Assembly: GCA_022760355.1 (NCBI GenBank)
Contig: JALEGB010000137.1
Coordinates: 17,190-81,189, forward strand
Length of the DNA: 64,000 nt
Source: Neomegalonema sp.
GTDB lineage: Bacteria > Pseudomonadota > Alphaproteobacteria > Rhodobacterales > Rhodobacteraceae
Reading direction: 5' to 3'
Positions 50,725 to 59,109 of this stretch are shown here, in pieces. The first letter of the stretch is position 1, and each line of letters opens with the position of its first letter. A program made the position numbers and the translations under genes. The notes under the pieces were generated by a model. It did not search any database. It worked only from the letters and a program-made list of their open reading frames with translations, and had not been told where the DNA came from.

Positions 50725-53182
50725 CGGTCGCGAGCTCCTTCATCATTTTGATCTCGGCGTCGAGATCCTTCAGCAGCTTCTCACCGCCGCCGATTGCGGA
50801 CGGCGTATCGAGAAGCGTCTTCTTGGGCAGCGCCGGCGCATCGGGATCTGCGGCGAGCAGTGTGAGAAGCGGTTTGGCGCCAGGGTGCTTGGAGGCCTTA
50901 AGCTCCGCAATGACCGGCGCGCGGCCTTTGGCCGGCCCGAGATAGGCGGCGAAAGCGCGATCGCGCAGCGCGGCGAAGGCGACGTCCGCCGCCGTATCGA
51001 CCGGCTTTGGCGCATCAGCGGTTTCGATTGGCCCGCCGGCGCGCGGCGCTTTGGACTTTGATTTGTCAGCATAGCGCTTTGGCGCGCCGACAAGGTCGGC
51101 CGCGGCCGCGGCGCGCAGCGCAATCGCCGCTGCGCGCGGATCCGCGGCTTGCAGCTTCGCATCGATCAGCAGTGGGGTCAGATGCGCAGAGCCGACTTTG
51201 ATCAACTCCTCAGCCAGCTTCAGGCGCAACCGCACGCCTTCGGCGGACATCGGCGTGCGTCGCACGACCTCCACCGCCGCGGCGATGCGCTTGCCGCCGC
51301 GGCTTACTGCGGCAATTTCGGTTTCGATCAGCGCGCCGCGCAGCGCGTCAAGCCGTTCGGAGCGGGTCTCGATCCGCGCCTGAAGACGGTCGATCGCGTC
51401 GACGGCGCCGATCAGATCGCCAAAACGCGCCCGCAATTTCGCTTCCGCCGCGGCGAGGGCTTGGCCGTACTCTTCGCCGCGCCAGCTCATTGCAGCGTCC
51501 GACAGGCGCGTCGCCAAGGAGCTGACGCGCAGCCGATCGGCCGGCGCGCGCATCATTTCACTCAACCGCACCAGGGCGACGGCGCGCAGCGGCCCGCGGC
51601 CATCGGCGACCATGCGCAGCGCGGCGCGCGCTGCGATGTCTCGGCCTTCATGCGCGGCGACCTCCGCTTCCAGCAGACGCATCTCATCTGTCGGTTCGTC
51701 ATAGGCGCGCTCCAGCAGCTTGAGCACGGCGCGCGCATCGTCGAAGGCGCCCGACGCGGCCAGGGCGCGTCCAATACGAGCGCCAAGCATGCGGCGGATG
51801 GGCTCAGGCGTCCGCGCCAGCGCGTTGCGGGTCAGGGCGAAGGCTTCCGCCGCGCGGGGCGGATCAATTTCCGCCAACGCCGCCGCCTGCCATAGCCCAT
51901 GCAGGCCGGGGCAGGGTTTGGCGCGCGCAAAGGGGCTGCCATAGGTGGGCGGCTCGCCCTCAATGACGCGCCCCATCGCCGCAATAATCTTTGCGTCCTT
52001 CGTATCGACGCCAAAGCTCGCTGGCGTGCCGGCAGCTTCGTAGCCGAGCCCGGCCGAGAGGTAATGGCGCGCCAGTTTTAGAACGCCATCCGGGTCGACG
52101 CGGGCAAGTTCGTCATAGACGCCGCCGCGCCGCGCCGCCAGCGTCTCATAGAAATCGCCGTCGGTGCGCCATTTGGCGACATCGAGTTTCTTGTCCGGCA
52201 GGCAAGGCTTCATGGGCGCAGGCTTTGGGGCCGGCGTTGCGGCTTTGGCGTCCGAAACCGCGGCCTCGATCGCCGCCAGCGGCGGCTTGTCCGGCCCTTT
52301 TTCGACCTCAGCCTTCGGCGCCGGATCCAGAGTAACGCCGTCTTTTGCGGGCTTTGCTTTTGCGGGCTTTGGCGCGCCCATAGGAGGCGTCGCCGGCTTA
52401 TCCGGATGTTCGGCGTGTTCCGCCGTTGGCTTTGCCGCGTGCTTGGCGTCCGGCGCCGCGCGCCTGGTCGCGTCGGGCGTCGGCGCTTTGGTCGGCTTCG
52501 GCTTCTCTACAGCCGCTTTCTCGCGTGGTTTTGGCGCCGGATCCGCCGTTTCGATCTTCTTCCGAGGCTTCAGTTCCGCCGCACGCGCCAGTTTTGAGCC
52601 GTCTTTAAATTTAAGCAGCCCCTGCTCTTCGGCTTTTTTCAAATGCTCAAGCAGCTTTGCGCGCGCCCGCATCACAGGGTCATCTGCGCCTGGCGTTTTG
52701 GGCTCTTTCTTCGGCTCTGATGTGGGCGCAGGGACGGGCTTCGCCGTTGTTTTTCCTTCGGCGCTCTCAGCTTTCTTCGCGGGTTTTGGCGCGTTGTTGC
52801 TGACATCGACAATCAGCGCGCGGCCGCCGAGTTCGTAGACGCGCGCGGAGCAGTCGCAGTTAAAGCCCATCTTGATGATGGACGCGCGCCCTTCGCGCCG
52901 GACGGTGAAGGTCGCAACCCGATGCGCGCGGCGGCGCTCGGTGACGGCTGCGGCAAGGAACGGATCGGCGACCGTGGGCAGCGTGATTTCGACGCCTTTG
53001 GTCGTAGAGCGCGCGCGCCATCCCGCTGGCGGCGTCACATTGAGCACCACGCGCGAATAGTCGCCATGCTCGCCTGCGCCAACCCGCACGGGCTCCGCCA
53101 TTGCACAGGCGGGCCATGCGGCGCTGAGCGCGCAAGCCAGCAGCGTTTTTGCCGACTGTTTGATGCGCCGATCCGGTTGCAT
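50717..53182 (-). CDS. Periplasmic flagellar-locus protein of unknown function (821 residues)
   Basis: Signal peptide at about 1-29 (ACALSAAWPACAMA). Domain 1 (30-130) is beta-rich with DYSRVVLNVTPPAGW, reminiscent of AMIN-type domains. A long Pro/Lys/Ala-rich linker (about 131-330) follows, then an alpha-helical C-terminal half (about 350-800) whose Ala-rich paired helices look TPR/HEAT-like. It lies between motA and flgF with overlaps on both sides, so it belongs to the motor. A role in stator anchoring or P-ring interaction (MotC/MotK-like) is possible but not shown. Confidence 0.75.
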   Translation of the reverse strand: MQPDRRIKQSAKTLLACALSAAWPACAMAEPVRVGAGEHGDYSRVVLNVTPPAGWRARSTTKGVEITLPTVADPFLAAAVTERRRAHRVATFTVRREGRASIIKMGFNCDCSARVYELGGRALIVDVSNNAPKPAKKAESAEGKTTAKPVPAPTSEPKKEPKTPGADDPVMRARAKLLEHLKKAEEQGLLKFKDGSKLARAAELKPRKKIETADPAPKPREKAAVEKPKPTKAPTPDATRRAAPDAKHAAKPTAEHAEHPDKPATPPMGAPKPAKAKPAKDGVTLDPAPKAEVEKGPDKPPLAAIEAAVSDAKAATPAPKPAPMKPCLPDKKLDVAKWRTDGDFYETLAARRGGVYDELARVDPDGVLKLARHYLSAGLGYEAAGTPASFGVDTKDAKIIAAMGRVIEGEPPTYGSPFARAKPCPGLHGLWQAAALAEIDPPRAAEAFALTRNALARTPEPIRRMLGARIGRALAASGAFDDARAVLKLLERAYDEPTDEMRLLEAEVAAHEGRDIAARAALRMVADGRGPLRAVALVRLSEMMRAPADRLRVSSLATRLSDAAMSWRGEEYGQALAAAEAKLRARFGDLIGAVDAIDRLQARIETRSERLDALRGALIETEIAAVSRGGKRIAAAVEVVRRTPMSAEGVRLRLKLAEELIKVGSAHLTPLLIDAKLQAADPRAAAIALRAAAAADLVGAPKRYADKSKSKAPRAGGPIETADAPKPVDTAADVAFAALRDRAFAAYLGPAKGRAPVIAELKASKHPGAKPLLTLLAADPDAPALPKKTLLDTPSAIGGGEKLLKDLDAEIKMMKELATDG

Positions 53183-54051
53183 TACGCCGCCTTCGCCTTG
53201 AGTTCGCGGAGCTTTTCTTCGACTTCAGCGAAGCTCGGCCGATAGTCCCGCGGGACGTTCTGGCGGCCGACCTCTACGCAGATATTGGGCGGATGCCGAT
53301 GCAGGTTGGCGATGAGAACGTCGCGGATCAGCGTGTAGAAAACATGGTCATGATCCGCCACGCCCTGTAGCCGCGTCGCGAAGGGGCCGACGAAGCCGTA
53401 GGCCAGGAATACGCCCAGGAACGTGCCGACGAGCGCGCCGCCGATCATGCCGCCCAGAACAGGCGGCGGTTGGTCGATTGCGGCCATGGTTTTAATAACG
53501 CCAAGCACCGCGGCGACGATGCCGAGCGCCGGCAACGCGTCCGCCGTCGCCTGAATCGCATGACTTGTGTGGCCAGCGGTTTCTTTGTCCGCATCGAGCT
53601 GTTTCTCAAGCAGATCTTCCACCTGATGCGGGTCGTCGAAGTTCATCGAACTATTGCGAAACGTGTCGCAAATCATGTCGCAGGCGCGCTTGTCGCCCTG
53701 GATCTTCGGATACATGCCGAAAAGCGCCGATTCCGACGGGTTTTCGATATGTTGCTCCAGCTCCAATGGCGCTGTTTGGCCAATTCTTATCAGCTGGAAC
53801 ATCAGCGACAGGATGTCGACATAGTCATGCTTATGCCATTTGCCGCCTTTGAAGATCTTTCCAAAGTCATGCATCACATGCTTGATTGTGCCGCCATCAT
53901 GCGAGAGCACGAAAGCGCCGACGGCTGAGCCGCCGATCATCATCATCTCAAATGGCAGAGCTTTGATGATGATGCCCATCTTGCCGCCGGCCAGCGTGTA
54001 GCCGCCGAAGACCATGACGAAGATGATAATAATTCCGACGATTGCGCCCAT
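53182..54051 (-). CDS. motA: Flagellar motor stator protein MotA
   Basis: 289 residues. Four helices with MGAIVGIIIIFVMVFGGYTL at the N-terminus, the cytoplasmic loop, and PALGIVAAVLGVIKTMAAID plus GALVGTFLGVFLAYGFVGPFA for helices 3 and 4. Proton-channel half of the stator. The partner motB is not in the window. Confidence 0.96.
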   Translation of the reverse strand: MGAIVGIIIIFVMVFGGYTLAGGKMGIIIKALPFEMMMIGGSAVGAFVLSHDGGTIKHVMHDFGKIFKGGKWHKHDYVDILSLMFQLIRIGQTAPLELEQHIENPSESALFGMYPKIQGDKRACDMICDTFRNSSMNFDDPHQVEDLLEKQLDADKETAGHTSHAIQATADALPALGIVAAVLGVIKTMAAIDQPPPVLGGMIGGALVGTFLGVFLAYGFVGPFATRLQGVADHDHVFYTLIRDVLIANLHRHPPNICVEVGRQNVPRDYRPSFAEVEEKLRELKAKAA

Positions 54052-54065
54052 GGGGGCTGTCTCCT

Positions 54066-55268
54066 TTATCTCGGCGCGGCAGGTTTGGCGGCGGGCGGCG
54101 CCGTCGGCGCTGGCGCGGTGGCCGGCGCTTTTGTCGGCGCTGCTTTTTTCGCGGGTTCGGTTGCGGCGTCGCCTGGTTTCAGGTTCCGGCCCGCCATTCG
54201 CAGGCTGACGGCGTAAGCGCGCTTTGGCTCCATCAGCGACAAGACGGACGACGCCTTATCCGCGCGCATGCGAACCAAGAAACCGGCGGCAAAACCTGGG
54301 TCCATCGTATTGAAGATCTCGGCCGCCTTTTTGGGCTTCATCTTCGAATACATTGTAACCAGATGGCTGATGTCCTTCTTACTCGCCTTGGCGACGCTGG
54401 CGACGAGGCCGGAGAAGACCTTTTTCTCCCGCTCCAGTTGGCGCAGGCGGTCCTGAACCAGCTTGTTGAAGGCTTTTAGTTTCTTCTCTCGGGCGTCCAA
54501 TCGCACGGCGTGCGCTTTCAGCTCGGCTTCGCGGCGGCGCAGCTCGTCAATCAGGCTGGCCGCCTCCGCGCTCGGCGATCCCAATGGACAGGCGCTCGCG
54601 TAGTCGACGCCAAGCGGCTTTGAGCTGCGCTTCGCATCCTTGCCACGTTCGCCTGGGGCCTTGGCGTGCGCGAGGCCCAGAGCTTTTGCAGGATCTAGAG
54701 GATCGCGGCCAAGTGCGGACATCGCCTCCTTCGCAAGTGCGGAGAGCGCCTCGGTGTCGACGCCGCCCGGCGCTTTCGCCTTGGCGTCCGGCGTGCTGGC
54801 GGTGCTGTAGAGCCCCGCTGCTTCGGCGTCCGCCGTTTTCACCGGAGTTTCCGCCGCTGCGGGTTTGTCCGCATTCGCAATCTTCTCGCCAACATAGCCG
54901 CCGGCGCGCAGAGCGGCGGAGGCGGCGAAGCAGACCAGGATCACGATCAGCGCTTGGGTTTTTGCGCCGACGGATGTCGTCGGTTGGTTGCGCGCCGCTT
55001 TTTTCTTCGCCGCGGCCTGCCGGGCGGCGGCTTGCTTTGCGGCAAGCTGGCGCGCTGCAGCTTTCTTGGCGGCGGCGGCCTTTGCGGCGGCGGGGTCGCC
55101 GCCCGCCGCTTGCTTGGCGCCAGCCTGTTGCGCCGCCGCTTTGCGCGCCGCTGCGGCCTTCGCCGCCGCGATCTGCGCCGCCGCTTGCTCCGCCGCTGTT
55201 TTTGGTTTCGCCGCTGGGTTTGAGCCGCCGGACGGCGGGCTCGTGCGCCCTTTCGTCTCGTCGCTCAT
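54066..55268 (-). CDS. motE: MotE-like flagellar protein (MgtE-N fold)
   Basis: 400 residues. The first 95 are Ala/Lys/Gln-rich, followed by a membrane helix (about 105-125), a linker with CPLGS, a coiled coil (about 245-300) and an MgtE-N-like domain (about 300-385: DISHLVTMYSKMKPKKAAEI; DPGFAAGFLVRMRADKASSV). MotE is the periplasmic chaperone of MotC in rhizobia. ATG overlaps the previous stop by one base; motA follows by 14 bp. Confidence 0.78.
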   Translation of the reverse strand: MSDETKGRTSPPSGGSNPAAKPKTAAEQAAAQIAAAKAAAARKAAAQQAGAKQAAGGDPAAAKAAAAKKAAARQLAAKQAAARQAAAKKKAARNQPTTSVGAKTQALIVILVCFAASAALRAGGYVGEKIANADKPAAAETPVKTADAEAAGLYSTASTPDAKAKAPGGVDTEALSALAKEAMSALGRDPLDPAKALGLAHAKAPGERGKDAKRSSKPLGVDYASACPLGSPSAEAASLIDELRRREAELKAHAVRLDAREKKLKAFNKLVQDRLRQLEREKKVFSGLVASVAKASKKDISHLVTMYSKMKPKKAAEIFNTMDPGFAAGFLVRMRADKASSVLSLMEPKRAYAVSLRMAGRNLKPGDAATEPAKKAAPTKAPATAPAPTAPPAAKPAAPR

Positions 55269-58200
55269 TATTTATTCCCAAAAATACGGTGGAAGCGCGG
55301 GCCTTCGGCGGGGCGGGCGGCTTTTTCCATGTCGCCCGGCTCCGTTGGGGCGGCCATCTGATGACGCGCGGCCTGCGCCTCCGCGATCAGGTTGCGCAGT
55401 GTAAGTTGCTCGTCGCACAGCGCCTCCATCACATCGTCACGGACGCTGAGTTGGTCAGTCAGTTTGCTGACGCCGTCGCGCGCCTCGCGGATCAGCCCCT
55501 CCAACGCGTCCCGAGCGACTTGCGCTTCCTCCGCTGCGGTGCGGGCGTCGGCCAGCGCAGATTGGAACATGTCCAGATCCGACCGCGTTTGCTCGGCCTC
55601 AGCAGCCAGGCGGGTGAAGATCTCCCGCTCATCCGCAATCGCCGCGTTCGCCGCGTCCCGCGCTTCGGCGGAGGAGGCGAGCAGATCGAGCGTTTCACGC
55701 GCTTCTTTGAGGGCGTTGTCGAACTTCGTCAGCATCTCTGCGCCGGTGGTTTGGGCCGCCTCGATTGCGGCGCGGTTCTCCGCCGCGGCGACCAACGCCT
55801 CCTCGGCGCCGCTGGCGCCCTCGATCAACGTTTCGAGACGCTCCTCCAGCGTATGCGCCGCGGCCTCCAGATAGGCGCGTTGGCGATCGGTTTTCTCAAG
55901 GCGCTCCAGCGCTTCTTCGCTGTTTTGCAGCGCGGCCTTGATCTTCTCTTCGGCCGCGTCCGCCTTGGTGATCGTCGCGTCGACCTGACCTTCGGCTTCG
56001 CCCAGCGCGCTGGAGAGGATTTCCCGCGCTTCGCCTGCCGCCTCGCGCAGGGTTGCCGCGGTTTCCTCCGCCAGCTCGGAGGAGGTGGCGCGGGTCTGGC
56101 TCAACAGCGCATCGATATCGCCCGCGAGGGAATCGAGCGCGGTTTCGACCGCCAACTTGGCGTCGCTGGAAAACTGCTCGGCTGCTTGCTTCGCGTTGCT
56201 GCTTGCTTCGGCGACGCCTTCAACCGCCGCCTCCGCCTCGGCGCTGAGCTCCTTCCGGCGGGCGGTGATTTCGCGATCGAGCCCGGCGGTCGCATCCGCG
56301 ACCTTGTCATCCAAGGCGGTGATCGCGGCGGCCAGCTCGGTCTGAGTTTCCGCAGAGGCGGCGTCCGCAGCCGTGGCCGCCTGGGTAATCGCTTCCACAG
56401 CGCCTTGCGCGGCGCCGGCGACGCGCTCCGCATGCTCCGCGGCCGCCTTTTCCATTGAGGCGCGCGCGGTGACGACGGCGTCATCAGCCGCTTTCGCCGC
56501 CTCCTGCGCGGCCCGCTCGGCCATCGTGGCTGCGGATGCGGAAGCGACTTCAATCTGACGCGCCGCTGCTGCGCCGGCAGTTTCGACGTCGCCCAACGAC
56601 CGGCGGCTGTTCTCAATCACGCCTTCCGCCGCGGCTTCGATGTTTGCGGCGGCTTTCAGGGCGGTTTCCTCGGCGATCGTGGCGAGGTCGGACTTCGCCT
56701 TGACCACGCGCTGAGCGGCGTCTTCGCCAATTGCGGCCAGGCTGGCGCGGTCCGCCTCCACGGTGCGTTGTGCGGCTTCCAGCGTTTCCGCCAAAGACGC
56801 TTTCGCGGCGGCGACGGTTTCGTTGAAGACTTCGCCCTCAGCATCGCAGCCCGCTTTCGCGCGTTCGATCGCGACGCCGGCGGCGGCCTCGGCTTCCGCG
56901 CCGGCTTCCTGCGCAGCTGCGGTTGCTTTGTCGACGGCGGCCGACGCGGCGGCCTCCATTGTGGCGCGGGCCTCGGACACGGCCCCCGTTACCGCACGGG
57001 TTGTTTTTTCCCGCGCCTCATCAAGGCGTTCACACGCGTCAACGCTGGTGCCAAGCACCACTTTGCGCGCTTTGGAGCTGGTGGTCTCAACCAACTCGAC
57101 AACAGCATCCGCCGCCGCCCGGACATCGGCGATGGTTTGGTCGCGGTTGGTGGTGATCCGCCGTTCGGCTTCGGTCGCGGCGTCCTCAACAGCGGCGACG
57201 CATTCGCCGCTTGCGGTTGTAGCGGCTTCAACCGCCTTGCCGCTGGCCCGTGCAGCTTGGGCGCAAGCGTCGGCGACCGTGCGGCGGACGAGCGCGCAAG
57301 TCTGGACGCCAGCGGCGCGCGCGGTTTCCGAAGCGCGTGCGGTAACCGCCTCGGCGCTGTCGATCGCGTCACGCGACATTTTTTCAATCATGTCAGACGC
57401 GGCGTTGCGGATCGTTTCAACGGACTGTGCGCCGTCGGAGATGACGGTGCGCAGACGCGACTCTGCTTCGATCGCCCGGTTCAGCACCACACGCTCCACT
57501 TTCTCGGCGGTTGCGTTGGCGCTGTCGATTGAGGTTTTCGCGGTGGCCTCAAGATCCTGCTTGGCGCGCGTGGCCGTCGATTCGACTGCGCGGACGGCTT
57601 TCGCAGCCGCTTTGCGAACGGTTTGCTGCGCTTCTCCGCTGACCGCCTTCGCCGTTTCGCTTGCCTTCTCGGCTGCGGCGGCGGCTTGCTTGCCTGCGCG
57701 CTCCGCGGCCTCGCGCGTCTGCGCCACAGCGCTGTCGACCGTCTCAAGCATATCGGTGGTGGCTTTGTCGGCCGCGTTCTCGAGTTCGGTCTGTGCTTCG
57801 CGCGCCGCTTGTTTGGCGGTTTCAATTGCGCTTTCTGTTTGCTCGATAAAGGCGTCGCGTTGGGAGAGCAGCGAATCCAACTTCGTCTCGCTTGCGGTCG
57901 CTTCGCCCAGAAGTTCGCGCAGCTGCACTTCCGCTTCACGTGCGGCGACATTCGCGCTGTCAATCTGCTGCAGCGCGCGATTGGCGCTATCGAGCCGTTC
58001 CGTCGTCGCGACCGTCTCATCAACGGCGTCGCGTAGGGCCGTTTGCTCCTCGCGCGCGCGTTTATTGAGGTTCGCGATGCGCTCTCCGGCGGCCTCGGCC
58101 TCCGATATTGCGCTTTGGACCTCTCGCGCCTGCTCTATCAACAGCTGCAGTCGCTTTTGCTCTCCATCCGCCTCGGCGCGGGCGGCGCGGAGGGTGTCGC

Positions 58201-58354
58201 GCGTTTCCTCTACCGTGCTGGCGAGCGTTTTAATGCTGGCGCCCAGGCCCTCATCCGTCCGCTTCAGAGCGGCGAGGCGTCGGTTCAGGCTCCAGCAATA
58301 GAAGCACGCCGCGGCGGCGGCGGCGATTAGCAATCCGTCTGCGATGAAGTTCAT
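55268..58354 (-). CDS. Giant Ala/Glu-rich coiled-coil flagellar-locus protein (DUF6468-like ends)
   Basis: 1028 residues. N-terminal helix at about 5-22, then SLNRRLAALKRTDEGLGASI, which resembles the DUF6468 proteins that sit between fliL and motE in related loci but are usually only about 150-200 residues. The middle (about 120-900) is a quasi-periodic Ala/Glu/Thr helix of apolipoprotein/LEA type with repeats such as EAAKAADDA and few prolines. The C-terminal part (about 900-1028) returns to normal composition. Membrane-anchored; a filament, spacer or scaffold is suggested. Starts 15 bp after fliL. Confidence 0.8.
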   Translation of the reverse strand: MNFIADGLLIAAAAAACFYCWSLNRRLAALKRTDEGLGASIKTLASTVEETRDTLRAARAEADGEQKRLQLLIEQAREVQSAISEAEAAGERIANLNKRAREEQTALRDAVDETVATTERLDSANRALQQIDSANVAAREAEVQLRELLGEATASETKLDSLLSQRDAFIEQTESAIETAKQAAREAQTELENAADKATTDMLETVDSAVAQTREAAERAGKQAAAAAEKASETAKAVSGEAQQTVRKAAAKAVRAVESTATRAKQDLEATAKTSIDSANATAEKVERVVLNRAIEAESRLRTVISDGAQSVETIRNAASDMIEKMSRDAIDSAEAVTARASETARAAGVQTCALVRRTVADACAQAARASGKAVEAATTASGECVAAVEDAATEAERRITTNRDQTIADVRAAADAVVELVETTSSKARKVVLGTSVDACERLDEAREKTTRAVTGAVSEARATMEAAASAAVDKATAAAQEAGAEAEAAAGVAIERAKAGCDAEGEVFNETVAAAKASLAETLEAAQRTVEADRASLAAIGEDAAQRVVKAKSDLATIAEETALKAAANIEAAAEGVIENSRRSLGDVETAGAAAARQIEVASASAATMAERAAQEAAKAADDAVVTARASMEKAAAEHAERVAGAAQGAVEAITQAATAADAASAETQTELAAAITALDDKVADATAGLDREITARRKELSAEAEAAVEGVAEASSNAKQAAEQFSSDAKLAVETALDSLAGDIDALLSQTRATSSELAEETAATLREAAGEAREILSSALGEAEGQVDATITKADAAEEKIKAALQNSEEALERLEKTDRQRAYLEAAAHTLEERLETLIEGASGAEEALVAAAENRAAIEAAQTTGAEMLTKFDNALKEARETLDLLASSAEARDAANAAIADEREIFTRLAAEAEQTRSDLDMFQSALADARTAAEEAQVARDALEGLIREARDGVSKLTDQLSVRDDVMEALCDEQLTLRNLIAEAQAARHQMAAPTEPGDMEKAARPAEGPRFHRIFGNK

Positions 58355-58369
58355 TTCGACGCTCGCTCG

Positions 58370-58897
58370 TTAAAGGACGACGTATTCGGTAATCAGAAGG
58401 TCGCGGATCGCGGTCGGGTCCGCGGCAAGCCGGATGCGGCGCAGCATTTGCGCGCGCAGCCGGTCAAAGGCGCGTGGCTCCGAGAGGTCGCGTTCATCGA
58501 CAGCGCGCATCAACGTGTTCAGCGCATCGAGGATTCGCGGTTTGAACTCCTCGACCTTCTTTGCGTAAGGCTCGGTTGTTTCGATCGAGAGCTGCAGCCG
58601 CAGCGTCGACGTGCCTTTTTTGCTCCGGATCGTGATCAGGAGCGGGTCGAGCGCGACGAAGACAACCTTCGGCTTCGGCTTGTCCTCTTCCTCATCGTGC
58701 TTCTTCTTTTTTTCGCCCTCGGCTTTCTCAAGCCCCGGTATTGGCGCGATCCCCGTCATCACGGCGACCGCGGCTCCAATGCCCAGCGCCATCGCAAGCA
58801 CCAGACCGAATAGAATTGGTACCAGAAGCCCCGGTTTCTTCTTTGCCGGCGCGTCGCCCTCTTCACCGTCCGCTTCGGCGGCCAGATCCTCGGCCAT
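58370..58897 (-). CDS. fliL: Flagellar basal body-associated protein FliL
   Basis: 175 residues from ATG 58897 (GGAG six nt upstream). Acidic N-terminus, helix (about 24-44), Lys/Asp/Glu linker, then the FliL domain (VFVALDPLLITIRSKKGTST; RILDALNTLMRAVDERDL; IRDLLITEYVVL). Assists the stator. First gene of the minus-strand flagellar operon. Confidence 0.93.
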   Translation of the reverse strand: MAEDLAAEADGEEGDAPAKKKPGLLVPILFGLVLAMALGIGAAVAVMTGIAPIPGLEKAEGEKKKKHDEEEDKPKPKVVFVALDPLLITIRSKKGTSTLRLQLSIETTEPYAKKVEEFKPRILDALNTLMRAVDERDLSEPRAFDRLRAQMLRRIRLAADPTAIRDLLITEYVVL

Positions 58898-59109
58898 TCT
58901 ACTCTCCATCCCTCGGGCGCGGTTCTCCGCGCCGGCCCAGCCATTTCTGGCGGCGTTAGGGATGACATTAAGTTGCAACCTGCAAACCCGGTGTTAACGC
59001 CGGCCAGCATAATTCGATTTTCAATAACGATGTTTGAGAAACTCGGTCGACGACGCGAAAACCATTAACTGGCGTTTACGTCCTCGTTCCCGAAAGGAAG
59101 TGTTTACCA
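58898..59109. promoter_or_regulatory. Divergent flagellar regulatory region
   Basis: 212 bp between the fliL and fliF operons, AT-richer in 58960-59070. Both flagellar transcripts must start here. I see no convincing sigma-54 or sigma-28 element. Confidence 0.45.

Noticed and set aside
54584..58301. Long antisense open frames (up to 624 residues) opposite the motE-like and giant coiled-coil genes
   Set aside because: Ala-rich GC-rich codons on the minus strand leave few stops on the other strand. The antisense products are Arg/Ser/Ala low-complexity with no recognisable domain.
58979..59109. Sigma-54 promoter upstream of fliF (TGGCG near 59071)
   Set aside because: The -12 GC element is absent at the required spacing.
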